This document shows, piece after piece, positions 36,182 through 48,357 of a stretch of DNA of 64,000 bases. The notes below the pieces were generated by a model, which saw only the letters and a list, made by a program, of their open reading frames with translations, was not told where the DNA came from and ran no database searches. A program made the position numbers and the translations under genes. The stretch is taken from assembly GCF_022965805.1 (NCBI RefSeq), contig NC_133117.1, forward strand, positions 11,618,183-11,682,182, written 5' to 3'. The stretch's first letter is position 1, and each line of letters opens with the position of its first letter. The stretch is from Primulina eburnea (Eukaryota; Streptophyta; Magnoliopsida; Lamiales; Gesneriaceae).

Positions 36182-36300
36182 CGCTGGCCGCCCGGGCGGA
36201 CATTTTTTTCCGCTCGGGCGCGGAACTCTCGGACAAAACAACATTTTTCCCGAACAAGACCCGCCGGGCGCACATTAATTCCCGCCCGGGCATGCACTTT
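36182..36300 (-). promoter_or_regulatory. D LTR CpG-rich palindrome cassette
   Basis: CCGCCCGGGCGGAC, TCCGCTCGGGCGCGG, CCCGCCGGGCGC and CCCGCCCGGGC are inverted pairs around T-rich loops. On the minus strand they precede the TATA-like box at 36150-36141 by about 32 bp, the same layout as in E, C and F with a different palindrome. The copy in unit 2 is at 51316-51434. Confidence 0.5.
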
Positions 36301-36816
36301 GCGCACATCCACTGCAAAGATCTCTTCCGAAACTCCTTTTCCCTTCATAATTTGGAAAATTGACAAACTGAAAAGTTGTAGCTCTATGTCTTAACTTGCA
36401 TCTCCAATTGGCCTCATGTCATTTGAAGGTCTGAGTAAAACGTTATGCTCAATCGCCCAACATGTGTCATTGTAGGAACGACGATACACACGACACACTT
36501 CGGGGCGCTTTTGGCTCATCTTCCCTAATGATTTGAACAAAACTGGAAAGTTATAGCCTTATGTCTTATCTTTCTAATGGAAGTGGCCTCACATTAATTG
36601 GATCAATATACAAAACATTATGCTAAAAACCATAACTACTGCCACATTTTTCATAGCGTTTCTGCACTTCCATTACCTATTTAGCTCAAATTCCACATTT
36701 GATTCTACCCATCCATTATCTATTCCATTCTATAACATCATTACCATTCATACCATAATGTAAAGCCAAGAACCATCACAACTACTGCCAAATTTTTTCA
36801 AAATTTGGGCATTACA

Positions 36817-37209
36817 CTCAGCAAGGTAGAGAACTTGGCCACATACTCCTCAATGTTCAGCTGACCCTGTCTCAAGTTTGCAAACTCTGCTCCCTTGTCC
36901 TTTCTATACGATACTGGAAAGAATCTCTGATATAAATTCGGTTCTAAATACTTTCCAAGTAATTACTGTACCTAGATGCTCCAACGCCCTCTTTGTGGTG
37001 AGCCACCAATTCTTCGTGACGTCATGCAATTGTTGCCCGATCAGTTTCGCTCTCCGCTCATCACTGTAATCCAAGGACTCAAACAACATCTCAATGTCAT
37101 CTAACCAACTCTCACAATCCACTGAAGTCTCAGTTCACATCGCTGTTGCTGTCATATCCATTGGAGGATTCGAAGTGCTACCCTGTTATGGTATTCTTCG
37201 AGGAGGCAT
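36817..37209 (-). pseudogene. gag: C gag, N-terminal part
   Basis: Start ATG at 37209-37207 (MPPRR on the minus strand), TAA at codon 7, then the capsid region CESWLDDIEMLFESLDYSDE and TKNWWLTTKRALEHLGTVITW, ending with EFANLRQGQLNIEEYVAKFSTL at the D insertion site. A frameshift near 36905 separates the last part. It resembles residues 28-115 of E's Gag. Confidence 0.8.
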
Positions 37210-37457
37210 ATCTGATTATCAAAAGGGTTAGCAATTGCAATACAACAGACCTGTTTTCAGTCCTCCTCTGATCATCTTACTGCTGATCAAGAATTGGTTC
37301 TGATTCATTCTAAATAATACACATTACCAATCAAATCAGACAATTCAGGTAAACATGTATTATTTAAAGCAGTAACACATGCTAGCAATCAAAAGCAGGA
37401 AAGAAACCTCAATCTACCCCGCTCCCTAGCTTCTATCTCAATCTAAAGGATCTATTG

Positions 37458-37468
37458 CTCTGATACCA
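37458..37468 (-). other. C primer-binding site
   Basis: The minus strand reads TGGTATCAGAG, 5 bp after the 5' LTR end at 37474. It confirms C's orientation. The unit 2 copy is at 52592-52602. Confidence 0.85.
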
Positions 37469-37473
37469 CCTGT

Positions 37474-39342
37474 TGTGGGGACCCGGACGCTAATTCATTT
37501 CTTAATCGTTCTTGGGAATAATTCAATCAATTAAGATAAACGGGGTCTAATTTTTTTTATATATATACAAATGCGGAAACGCAATGTAATTCATTTTGAT
37601 ATACATATCATAAATAAAGTACAAGTCTTGTACCATATACAATCATTTACCACTAAGGTTCAACAACTACATATCAAGTGCTCAAACCCTATTTATAAAC
37701 AAAGTCCATGGTCTCCACTCTAAACACGATCTCTCTTCATCTCCTCGACCCTGATCATGTCCCACCTGTTGCCATGCACACATACAAACACAACAACAGC
37801 CGGATAACTCTGGTGAGAAATACATCCCAATATAAATCAACGAAGCATGTAATCATATAATCAATATAAAGAATGAAACACATATCCGTAACATGTAACA
37901 AAATCTGAAAACATAATCAATATAAAATGAAATCGTGATTCCACATTTCAAACTTGACTCATTCCTAATTTAGGGATCCCAATTTCCAGACGTTGACATA
38001 CTATATTGAATCTCAGTAATAGAAGTAAATCCACTTCTAATCAAACATCGATATAAACCAAACATCCAGTGTCTTGACCTATCCGTCAAAGACTTTGGCA
38101 CCTCCGCCAATCACTATTCTGTGGCAATGTGCAATGGGCCAGTGACGATTCCATCACCATCTGGCCCTTCAGTCACAAGACCAATCGTCTAATACATGCT
38201 TTCTATAAATCAATAGAACAAGCATATCAATCCAAATCAATGCACACAATAACAATAAGTATGTGGTTTATGGAAACTCAAGTATTTCACACTCGAGTCA
38301 TTCTCCCGGTTCGACATTGACTTATACCTTTCTTTAGTTGCAGTTCTGACAACGTTAAGTCTGAAATTCGAAGTCTGTCAATATTCAATCTGGCAATGAC
38401 AATATCAAGAAGTAAAATATCAATATACTGCTCAAATCAATACCGAATCTGATCAATCAGAATCTAACTCAAAATCAACGGCATAACGGAACTATCCCGA
38501 TATCCTCGTCAATACAATATCAACAGATATCAATTACAATCCATAACAAATATCCGATACAATCTGTAATCAATTAATAGTCTGAATCTGTCCAATTTCA
38601 ATCAATATAATCTGAAAAACCATAACAATTTTATAATCAATCTGTTTTTCGATCTGACTTCGACTCTATGATGTCTAGTATCTCAAGAACACTATATATC
38701 AATCAAATCATAATTCCCATCAATGTCATATTTTCAAATCATAATAGAAATCAATAAAACTTACGTCGAATAGTAGCTCTTGTCAATAGGAACACAGTAC
38801 TGAACTCAGATTCAAAATCTGACGGTTGGATTGTACAAAATCACAATTATAGTCTTCGAAGAAAACTTGCAATTCTCCTATGGCTCCTTATCGTTTTCCT
38901 TGCTTCTGAATGTTGAAAAGATGAAATAATATATATATCATGCATGTACGGGGCAAGTGGCTTATCTCTTGTGCGAACACGTCTCGCGTATATGCGCGAC
39001 TCTCCTCGGCGCATATGCGCGAGACCTACTGGTTTCGACACATTTCTTCTTGGCAGCTCGCGCATATGCGCGCCCTCCTTTCGTGCATATGTGCGAGGTT
39101 CTCTGGAATTATCATTTGGCTTCCGCACAGCTCGCGCATAGGCGCGCACTCACTTCGCGCATATGCGCGAGGCCCTCTGCCCATCTCGCATATACGCGAC
39201 CCCATATGCGCGAGATGTATTGTCCTCGCACATAACTCGTGTCTTTTCTCGTCTTTCCTCGGTCTGATCCTTTCTGTCTATAATCACGTCAAATTATTAA
39301 TCAATAATCACAGATTAATAGATAAAAATCCCGGGCATTACA
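37474..39342 (-). repeat. C 5' LTR (1.87 kb)
   Basis: Minus-strand TGTAATGCCCGG (39342) to GTCCCCACA (37474). Matches the 3' LTR 20524-22365. Holds the GCGCATATGCGC cassette (38986-39213) upstream of a TATATATAT box (38925-38941), and a minus-strand GATTTTGAATCTGAGTTCAG word (about 38822-38802) shared with E and F. It is repeated at 52608-54476. Confidence 0.9.
38986..39213 (-). promoter_or_regulatory. C LTR CGCGCATATGCGCG palindrome cassette
   Basis: About eight copies of a perfect or one-to-two-base variant of GCGCATATGCGC (38986, 39009, 39058, 39082, 39131, 39155, 39184, 39202), in AT-rich surroundings. On the minus strand the cassette lies about 45 bp upstream of the TATA tract at 38941-38925. 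The 3' LTR has it at 22041-22240 and unit 2 at 54120-54347. Confidence 0.65.
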
Positions 39343-40482
39343 TTAGGGTCCTTTGAAGGTGCACTATGGGTTGGTTCGGGTGCTGGGTAGACGGCTAGGT
39401 CCCTATGTGCACAAAGCTAGAGTCCACACAAAGTGCAACTCTCGGCCACTGCATAGGTTGGTTTGGGGGTCGTGTTTTTGGGTTTGGGGATGGTTTCTAG
39501 GTGATCTAAGGTTTCTAGGTGATCTAAGGGTCCAGTAGGGTACTCTATATGTTGGTCAGGGTTTGGATCGACTTGGTTCCGGGGTGACTCGAGAAATTCG
39601 AAAGATGGCTCGGGGTCGAAGTTTATGTGTCATGTTAGGGTTTTCAAAGCAAAAGTATTTGAAACATGGCTCACGGGGGGCAGAGCCATGGTTCATAAGG
39701 GTTAAAATAATATCAAAGTCTAAGTTTTACGTTTAGGAATTTTATTCTAAAGTTTGGGACTTTTCAGGATTAAAACACCGTCAAAACGATTAATTAAAAA
39801 TTAATTGAAAAGCCTGTTTTTGTGCTAAATAAAATTATGGGACTTCTAATTTAAGCTTAAATAATTATTTGGGACATTTTAGAGTCAATGAATTCAAGAA
39901 AAAGTCAAAATCGAGGGATTTTACGTCTAGGGGTAAAACGGTCTTTTTAGACAAAAAGATTAGTAAAAGTCATGGCAGTGATCTAAATGTTGTTTTTATG
40001 ATATTATGATTATTTTTAAAGGTTGATGAAATTTTACATGTTGAATTATGATTTTAAATGTCCATTGATTTTTATGATTTAAAGTTGACATTGAAAATAC
40101 ATATTGCATGCTTGGCTTCAAAGGAAAAATGATATTCTTGAATGATTTTATAAAGTAATGAAAACATGAAAAAATGGATGAAAGTGAGGTAATTGTGAAT
40201 AATGAGGATATGATGATATGATTGAGGATAGGCCAAGACTCAGTTGACGATCTTGTGTCGCTGATGTCTCCGCCGCCCAGTACTGTGGTTTCATGTAGAT
40301 GGATCCATCGACTTTTGAGGATTGAGAAAAGTCACAATTAACGATCTGAATTCAATAAAGAAAAGGATAATGTTTATGATCATGAAAAAAGGCTTTATGT
40401 CATGTTATGTTGATGAAATAGAAAAGGTTAAGGTTTATGTTTCATATCATGAAAATGTTATTTTTACGTAAAACGTATTTTC
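39343..40482 (+). repeat. T1 3' LTR, piece 3 (unit 1 copy, truncated)
   Basis: Starts with C's right TSD (ttagg). It matches T1 5' LTR from 1103 but keeps the 459 bp (39771-40229) that the 5' LTR has lost. Ends abruptly at the duplication junction, where the filler begins. Confidence 0.9.
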
Positions 40483-41347
40483 CCTTAGAACCTTCGAACT
40501 TCCCTTTCAAATTGTGGTGTGAGTTTTGTCGTGTGATGAGGGGTTTTCTTTGGAGAGATTTTTCAGAAAGTGGGCGTGGGTATGATGGGTTTATGTTAGG
40601 GTTTTTGAGTATTAAATTGTTAATTATTCACTAATTAGGCTTAAGCCCATCAAGTAGGTAATTTAGGCCCATTAGTGCTTAATTAACTTGTTAGAAATAA
40701 TTTTCTTTAAATATGTTTGTGAATTTATTAGCCGGGTTGCCAAAATGTTCGTATTTTTGTTGAAAATCCAACACCGTAAAAATTACGTCCCGGCGCATAA
40801 AATCACGTCAAAACCCCATATTTTCAAAAATAATAAAAAACACCACCCATATTCTTAAATAGTTAAAAATAATTATTTAATAAAAATCATTTTCTATTTT
40901 TTAGCCCTCGGTCTCCGTTCCTCGATCGTAACTCGAATAACCTTTAAAATACATTTTAATGCAATCATGTAGAAAAATATATTTTAAACATGCAAATATG
41001 CACAACATAATCAATTAATACAATTAAAACAATTATTTAAAATACAAGAGAATTTAATAATTGCATGCATGTGGTTTGCGTAGACCTTAAAATTTTCGGG
41101 CGTTACAATCTCCCCCCCTTAAATTAAATTTCGTCCTCGAAATTTGCTTATCCTTAGTAACCCAAAGTTCAGACTTAATTCTAGTATCCCAATTAAATTT
41201 TCCTTCTAAATCCTTATTTGCAATTTCGAAACTTAAAACGACCCATTATGACTTAATGCTGTTACTATTATAACCCCGAATTTCAATTTTTCTTACGATT
41301 CCCAATATTAAAAAGATGGATGACCATACTTATCTTATATTATTTCT
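40483..41347 (-). mobile_element. Filler at duplication junction: 3' end of an A/B-like element, inverted
   Basis: Read on the minus strand: the end of an internal region (41347-41108) resembling A at about 12590-12896, the GACGAAATTTAATTTAAGGGGGG tract, then an LTR start TGTAACGCCCG at 41107 and about 625 bp of LTR resembling B and A. It stops at 40483 in mid-LTR. No TSD or full LTR is present. It is the only sequence between the two duplication units, so it came with the rearrangement or was a pre-existing neighbour captured by it. Confidence 0.8.
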
Positions 41348-42388
41348 CTGTATAACTCTGGCCCTGACCGATCTGTCTCGAGCCACTAGAACTGGATCAA
41401 CTGCTTCCAGATCTCTTAAACTGCTTCCCTCTGGCTTTCAGGAAACCTTCTTTCCACCACTGCTGCTGCCACTCTCAAACCGGGGAGGTGGTTGCTGTGG
41501 TCTCGGTTCTGGAGGCACAAATGAAGCTCCTTGTTGTTATATCAGACCGGCTTCGGCTCCCTTAGCTCTATTCAAGGCTTCCGTAAAATTGTTCAGTCGC
41601 CCCGTATTAACTAATATAAATATTTCAGGATTCAAGCCATTAATGAACTGATCAGCAACAACTTCGTCGTTCTCAGCCACATGTTTGAGCAAATCTCAGT
41701 GTGGGGCCCCGGGTCCGATATCTAATACTAATAATTATAATTGTTATAAACCAAATGATTTAGTAAAATACATAATTTGTAGTTCACAAATCCACATAAA
41801 CATCGTTAAAATAATTTAATTGTCTCAAATGTTTGAAATATAATTTTCAACATGTCAAACCAAAGTAATCCCAACAACATAAAAAAGCTCCTAAGACCCG
41901 AGAATCCCACTCTAACTCGTATCTCCTCGCCTGGAGCTGGACTCTGGCATCCCAAGCCTCGCCTCACCTACTGTCAAACACATGAAAACAAGAGGTACCG
42001 GACATGCCGGTGAGTATAAACCCATTATGATACAATCAATAACATATGAGAATTAAAATTCAAATATGTCATATACAATTCATAAAGATGCAATATAATG
42101 CAATGCATGATCAGAAGCTGTGGGCTATCAATAAATCTCAAGATCAAGTGAATCATCTGGTCATAGGGTACCCAAGGGAATAGAATCATCCAGCAACATC
42201 CACCGACTCATCCACTCGGGCTGGGGTGCTGTGTTCTACAATCCCAGGACTATGGTGCGCCTATAGAGAGTGTTCAGGCCATAGCAGCGACCTCCGCATA
42301 CACTATGCCAACTCAACTATAGCCCCATACGTCCAACAAATTAGTAAATCAAGGCGACCTCCGCAATATCAAATATGAATCGACAAGT

Positions 42389-44617
42389 TGTAATGCCCGG
42401 AAATTTAATCCCAGTAATCGGTAATTATTGATTTATAATTGATATGATTACGAAAGGATTAATCGGGACACGAAAACAAGACTACATGTGAACTTCAAGG
42501 GATTTGGACAGAATGTCTCGCGCCCGAGCGGTAGTTATTGACCGCCCGAGCGCGAGAGGATAATAAAATGAGGAGTTGGGCATAATGTATGGCACCCGAG
42601 CGGTAAAGAATTACCGCCCGAGCGCCAATGGAACATAAGAAAATCCTCTGGCAGAAACCTCCGCGCTCGAGCGGTAGTTTCTTACCGCCCGAGCGCGAGT
42701 CATGCAGAATGTAAGGATGCCACTTGTTTTCTTGTGGGCGAGGTGTATATATATTTATATACATACAAACGTATTCAGATGCAAAAATCGAGAATCTGGG
42801 AGGAAAGCTTCAAGTTTCTTTCGATTTAAGAATTGTGATTTTACGAGCGATCCGTCCGTCAGATTTTGAATCTGAGTACAGTATCGAGTTCCTATCAACG
42901 CAGACTACAACTGAACGTAAGTTTTGCTACGTTTTGACATGTTTTGAAATTAGACTATTGTCAGAATTGAATAGGATTCATATATGATGTTCTTGTCATG
43001 CTAGACATCATAGAAGCGAAGTCAGATTGAGAAACGGACCGTTTATGTAATTGTTATGATTTTCAGAGTCGATGTGACCGAGAATTCATATCAGATATGT
43101 ATTGTTATTGAGATTATGACTAGTATCGATATTGATTATGAGCTCTGGGATTATATCTGTGATGTTGGGATGGACGGGGTTACTGAAATTGTATTGTCAT
43201 ACCGTCAAAACATCAATGAATTGATATTGATCAGACTCAGTATTGATTGTGATTATATCGTGATATTGTGGATATGAATTGGATGGTATCTTGATTCGAT
43301 ATTAATCAGAACAGGCTTTGAACTGAGCTGTATATTGACACAGTCTATTCGATATTGTGAATTCAGATTGACATGGACAGACGTGAAATGGAGTCTTCGT
43401 CTTCGTCAGATCATGAAGACAAAGGTATAAGTCAATGTGGTATTGAGAGATGGACTTGAGTCGGTTTACACTTGGGTTTCCCTAAATCACATACTTTACT
43501 TTATTGCATTGATATTTGCATTGATTGATTGATATACTTGTTTTCTTGAGTTATAGATTACAGGTATTAGAAGAGTAATCTTATGACAGAAGTTCCGTTA
43601 GTGGTGGGATCCCCACGGGCACATTGCACGATGTCATAAGATGGTGTATTGGCGGTTGTGCCAAAGACTGTCACTGGATGATTGATTATCGATGTGGGTA
43701 GACTGATAGCTTCTTCTATTACTGTTGGTTGATATTATATCGATGTGGATAGATGTATAGCTTCTTCTATTACTGTTAATTGATATTATATCGATGTGGA
43801 TAGATTCATCGTTCCTTATATTACTGTTAATCGATGTTATATCGATGTGGATAGAATCGGACTTTGTTCTATTACTGATAATCGATATCATATCAATGTG
43901 AATAGAATCAGGGCTTGCTCTATTACTGGTAATCGATAATATATCAATGTGAATAGAATCAGGGCTTCGTCTATTACTGTTAATCGATACTGTATCGGTG
44001 TGGATAGAACTGGAGTCTTTTCTATTACTGTTAATCGATACTATATCGGCGTGGATAGAACTGGAGTCTTTTCTATTACTGTTAGTCGATATATACAGAC
44101 CGACGTCTGGAACCGGGATCCCTAGACTAGGATTGAGTCTAGTCTGAATTTTGTAGGTACGAGTATTGTTGACAGCGTGCTACTGATTATGTTTCAGATT
44201 TTTACATATTGTTGATACCTGATTACATGTTTTATATTTGTTATATGATTGCATGTTTCATTCATTTATACTGGGAGTTATTCTCACCGGTTTATCCGTC
44301 TGTTGTCTTGTCTGTATGTGTACTTGACAACAGGTGGCACAGGTTCAGGGTCAAGGAGATGAGGAGAGATCGAGTTAGAGTGGAGACTTCGGACTTTGAT
44401 CTGAGATAGGGTTTGAGCACTTGACATTAGTTGTTAAACTCTAGTTTGAATAAATGTTTTGTAATACAGGATTTGTATTGTATATACTGAGATGTATATA
44501 TGTTTTGTTTCACTACGTTCCGCAATTTAAAAAGAAAAATTTTTAGACCCTGTTTTATAAATTGATTAGTTAGTCCCAATGATGATTAAGAACTTGATTA
44601 GCGTCCGGGTCCCCACA
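42389..44617 (+). repeat. E left LTR, unit 2 copy
   Basis: Full-length 2,229 bp. Shares CTCTGGCAG and TTTATATAC markers with the unit 1 left LTR, not with the right LTRs. Confidence 0.92.
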
Positions 44618-45071
44618 ACAGGTGGTATCAGAGTCGTAGGTCCTTGAATTGTAGGTTCCTTAGCACTGAGATAAAAGTTAGTGAGCGGGGTAGATTGAGT
44701 TTTCTTTCCCTGCATGTGATTGCTAGCATGTGATTTCATATACTGATGATTTATATATATGCTAGCATGATATTATGTTTTGTTGCCTGGATTTATATGG
44801 CATAGAAATGCATATATTGTTGAAATAACATTGTATCTGCTAAGATTCCAGTATGTTGTTACTGTGTATTAAACTACATGTTACCTGGATATCGGAGATG
44901 ATTTGGTAATATGTATGATATGAAACGGGATCAGAACCAATTCGTGATCAGAGGTAAGCTGATCCGGATTGGGATTGAGACGGACTTGTCTCTGGTTATT
45001 GCTAATACCTGTGATTATCAGATATTCCTCCTAGACGAATTCTAGAACGGGGTAGTACATCGTATGATCAG

Positions 45072-45986
45072 ATGGATGTGTCTGAAACTCTGATGGAAAC
45101 ACAGATGATAAGATTTCAGTCATTTCAACCACCGATTTTGAGGGGTGTTGAGACACCAGCTGATTGTGAGACTTGGCTGGAGGAGATCGAAATGCTGTTT
45201 GAATTTCTGGGATTCACAGACGAGTGCAGAATTAAACTGGTTGGGAATCAACTACGGGAAGTCGCTAGGAGTTGGTGGCTGGTAAACCGGGAAGCCATAG
45301 TACAGCGTGGTTTCACGATTACGTGGAAACTTTTCAAGGTTGAATTTTATCAAAGGTTTGTACCTCTATCATATCGAGAGGACAAAAGTGAAGAATTTGC
45401 AAATTTTAGGCAGGGTCCATTGAAGATTGATGAATATTTGGCCCATTTCTTTACTTTGTTAAAGTTTGGTCCGCAAGTGGCTAGAAATGATACAGCTGTA
45501 GCTGATCAGTTTATCAAGGGCTTGAATCCAGAAATACGCACCTTGGTAACTGTGAAACAACCGAGTAATTTTACTGATACTATGAATCGAGCCAGAAGAG
45601 CAGAAACCGTTCTAATGAGACAAAGGGAAGCTTCATATGTTCTTCCAACACCGATACCACACCAACTGCCTTCCAGAATCGAGATTGGTAGTAGCAGTGG
45701 TGGAAAGAAAGAGATGTTGAAAGTTCAAAAGAAGCAATTCAAGAAGTTTGGGAGCGGTTTATCTAGCTCTAGCGGTTCTAGTCCGAGTTATACTGGCATC
45801 TATTGCAGAAATTGCGGGGGAAGACATTCCACGGAGCAATGTCATGGGGTGACCAGTAGATGCCGTGTTTGTAAACAGCAAGGACACTTTGCTAGGATCT
45901 GTCCACAGAAAGATGCCCGAAGATTTCAGGGAGCAGGATCATCTGGTGGTGGTGATCGAGAAACAGACCCAGGACATACTGAATGA
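45072..45986 (+). CDS. gag: E Gag protein, copy 2 (304 aa, intact frame)
   Basis: Same length and domains as the copy at 29940-30854; I see two residue changes (Leu to Val in QRFLPLSY, Leu to Met in FTDTLNRA). The frame has stayed open in both copies, including both zinc knuckles, and the ancestral start codon is ATT here too (45024). Same limits apply: no pol, so any role would be in trans with a C-like partner. Confidence 0.82.
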   Translation: MDVSETLMETQMIRFQSFQPPILRGVETPADCETWLEEIEMLFEFLGFTDECRIKLVGNQLREVARSWWLVNREAIVQRGFTITWKLFKVEFYQRFVPLSYREDKSEEFANFRQGPLKIDEYLAHFFTLLKFGPQVARNDTAVADQFIKGLNPEIRTLVTVKQPSNFTDTMNRARRAETVLMRQREASYVLPTPIPHQLPSRIEIGSSSGGKKEMLKVQKKQFKKFGSGLSSSSGSSPSYTGIYCRNCGGRHSTEQCHGVTSRCRVCKQQGHFARICPQKDARRFQGAGSSGGGDRETDPGHTE

Positions 45987-46078
45987 TACAGTGACAGGTA
46001 CTGATCTTTTATGATTAGATTGCATATGTATTGATATATACTAATGCATTCCTTACGATTATCCTTGACTGAGTTGCA

Positions 46079-46339
46079 TTGATACATGTTTTACCTGTTG
46101 GGTCTGTATCTACTGTAGTATTGATTCTTTACCTTTTGGGAAAAGAATTGATATTAGTGATATTCTGTGATATATCATATACTACAGTAGCTGAGAATGA
46201 AAACGAGTTAAATTATGTTGTACTTGTGTTGTCTGATGAGGACTGCATAATTGATATTGATATATCGAACAAGTACAGAACTATTATAGAGTCTTGCCAG
46301 GAGATGGTAAGATTCAGACCTGAAATGGCCAAAGAATGA
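46079..46339 (+). pseudogene. E protease remnant, copy 2
   Basis: Copy of 30947-31207 with small changes (IDIDIS for IDIDIW, VRFRPE for VRFGPE). No D-T-G active site. Confidence 0.68.
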
Positions 46340-48357
46340 ATGATATACGGTAAGGATTCTTGATTTTTAATTCCTTGATATCCGTATTATATACGATTAG
46401 ATGATTATCGAAAGGAATGGAGTTATTCCTTTATATTCAGTTGATTACTGAAGCTGAGCCTATCAGGGATTGATTTACTAGTAGTAGAAGTTTGCTATAG
46501 TCTTGTTAATGAGATTTCAGGTTCGTCCTGTATCAGGAAGAGTGATTTCAGCTTTGATTTGATACCAGGTATTGGTTTCAGTTTAGAATTTTTATAGACT
46601 GATACTGATTGAATCGAGAGGATTGAGATATCAGTTGAAAGATTTATTACCTGAAGAGTTAGAGTTACATCTAATTATATGTTGCTCTGTAAAGTACTTC
46701 AGTTCCATTTATGGGTTGATAAATCCTGTGTTCAGAAGTGTTCTGATGATTTTATGCTCGTTTTATCTATGATCTTTTGATATATTCGCAGCGTATGATT
46801 GAGTGAATCGGACAGTTGATATTTGTATGTAATATTCTGGGAACTGAGATTGTTATATACAGAAGTGTTCGGATATGAATCGGGATCAGAGTCTGTGATA
46901 TCTGAAGATAGTATACTGATTGATTGTAGCACTGTGAGACCGTGATCAGTGGCTGAGAACGATATTGAATATAGCAGAATTTTCGAAATATCAGAAATTG
47001 CGTTCTATGCAGTTATTAAATCAGTATTGTGTATCGCTAGTTTGAATCTGATCTGATATTGTTATCATTCTGAATCCGTGTTTTATACCGATTGTTATGA
47101 ACCATTGAGCGTACATACAGTTCAGTCGAGTCAGAACTGATTTTGAAGATTAAAGCAGTTCAAAAGTTTGATCAGACTGTCCAGAATTTGATTTTGATAG
47201 TCAGAACCGAATACCAGGTAGGTATTTTTCTTTAATTTATCTTATTAGCTGATTTGTTTATGTCAGATATTCGAATTGGAAATTGACAGGTATTGTCAGA
47301 TGCACACAATAGTAGATTCGGTACTATTCTGGTAACAGGAAATGTGAGATAATTCGAATGGACAGTTTTGAAGTAAACAGATAAAAATCAGTTATGTCAG
47401 AATTTGTATTGAAATGTCTAAATCACTGACAGCTGAAGACAGACATATAGAAACTTTTCGATTACTGAGCTTGATTATTGATTTTTATATAGAAATGGGA
47501 GTACATTTCTATGAATTGTGTGATGACACTATTGTAATCTTGCCAAGATAGTGGTTAAGAGCGAACGATTGTTCAAATCTGTATAGGTTATATTGTACAG
47601 GATGACGTATAAATATGACCAGACGACTGAGGAATATGTCAGAAACATGAATCAGATTGTATTGAATGCCAGAGTTGATTTTATCAGACTGTGAGTTTCG
47701 TTTGATTTTATACTTTGGCTGAGTGTATGACATGATTTTTCATCTATGATTTATAGATTGACGGATAGTCGGAGTGAACTATCCTGATACTGGAGGATAT
47801 CCAGGAAATGTAGTGCTGGATTATAGCACTAGTTGACATGATTCATTGTCATTTTTGAATTATTGTACGATAATAGCTATTTGATGAGTATCGAAATAGC
47901 AGTAGTTAAGGTATTATACAGTGAGAACTGCGGATTTCCTTTGAATGAGGATGATATTGCGATAATACCTGAGATCAGATTTGATACGATCAGAAATCTG
48001 ATAAGAAAAATGAAACTGATGTAGAAGAAATCGAGGATAGCTCAGAATTAATAAGCTAAATATACTAACGTCGGACGATGACCGTTGGTATTGGAAGCCG
48101 AAGATTGAGTCTGTCTTTGACTGGGATTAACAGATAAGGATATAGATTGTTATGAGTTGATTGATTGGTATACACGGATGTTGTGTAGCCATTGTTCTGA
48201 AATTGAATTATCACGAATGATGTTGTTGATATGAGCTTATTGCAGTTCTGTACATCTCCTTCCGGTATCTGATTTGAGATATGATCTGATTATCTGTATA
48301 ACACGAGTGGAGTGTTTGGGATTTCGGGGACGAAATCATATCTTAGAGGGGGAGAAA
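46340..48357 (+). other. E 3' internal region, unit 2 copy, non-coding
   Basis: Copy of 31208-33224. No recognisable domain in any frame; ends with the polypurine tract before the right LTR at 48358. Confidence 0.7.

Larger units (their letters stand above)
26621..36816 (-). mobile_element. D: solo LTR in C's gag, itself split by E
   Basis: TGTGGGGCCCC at 26621 and ATTACA at 36816 are inverted LTR ends (minus-strand TGTAATG...GGCCCCACA). Perfect TSD ctcag lies at 26616-26620 and 36817-36821. Its own sequence is 26621-27309 plus 35453-36816, about 2.05 kb; no internal region is present, so it is a solo LTR. It holds a CTCACCGG...TCCGG block near 26920-26935, a CCGCCCGGGCG palindrome cassette at 36182-36300, and on the minus strand a TATA-like TGATATAATA at 36150-36141. 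Confidence 0.88.
20524..39342 (-). mobile_element. C: Ty3/gypsy Tekay-type LTR retrotransposon, minus strand, broken
   Basis: The limits TGTGGGG (20524) and ATTACA (39342) are the inverted TGTAAT...CCCCACA termini; TSD ttagg at 20519-20523 and 39343-39347, with the empty site at 1103-1107. Read on the minus strand: 5' LTR 39342-37474, PBS 37468-37458, gag from 37209, then solo LTR D inserted within gag, the rest of gag to about 25992, protease, RT, RNase H, integrase with chromodomain-like tail to 22466, polypurine tract about 22378-22367, 3' LTR 22365-20524. Each pol domain carries stops or insertions, so it is not autonomous now. Confidence 0.88.
26269..40482. repeat. Tandem segmental duplication, unit 1 (~14.2 kb)
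   Basis: This stretch recurs at 41348-55616 in the same orientation at almost base-for-base identity. The offset is 15,079 up to about 27,970, then 15,132-15,134. The left edge lies in C's gag: homology with 41348 starts at CTGTATAACTC. The right edge lies in T1's 3' LTR: identity stops after ...GTATTTTC. A 53-bp deletion near 27,974 in E's left LTR accounts for most of the length difference. Confidence 0.9.

Noticed and set aside
38986..39213. Regularly recurring palindromes that could suggest a CRISPR array
   Set aside because: Spacers are irregular and short, the unit is 12-16 bp, the context is a plant LTR, and no cas-like gene exists.
30947..46339. Possible RT or integrase of E downstream of its gag
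   Set aside because: I searched the 2 kb after the protease remnant in both copies for DD box, RNase H and integrase motifs and found none.
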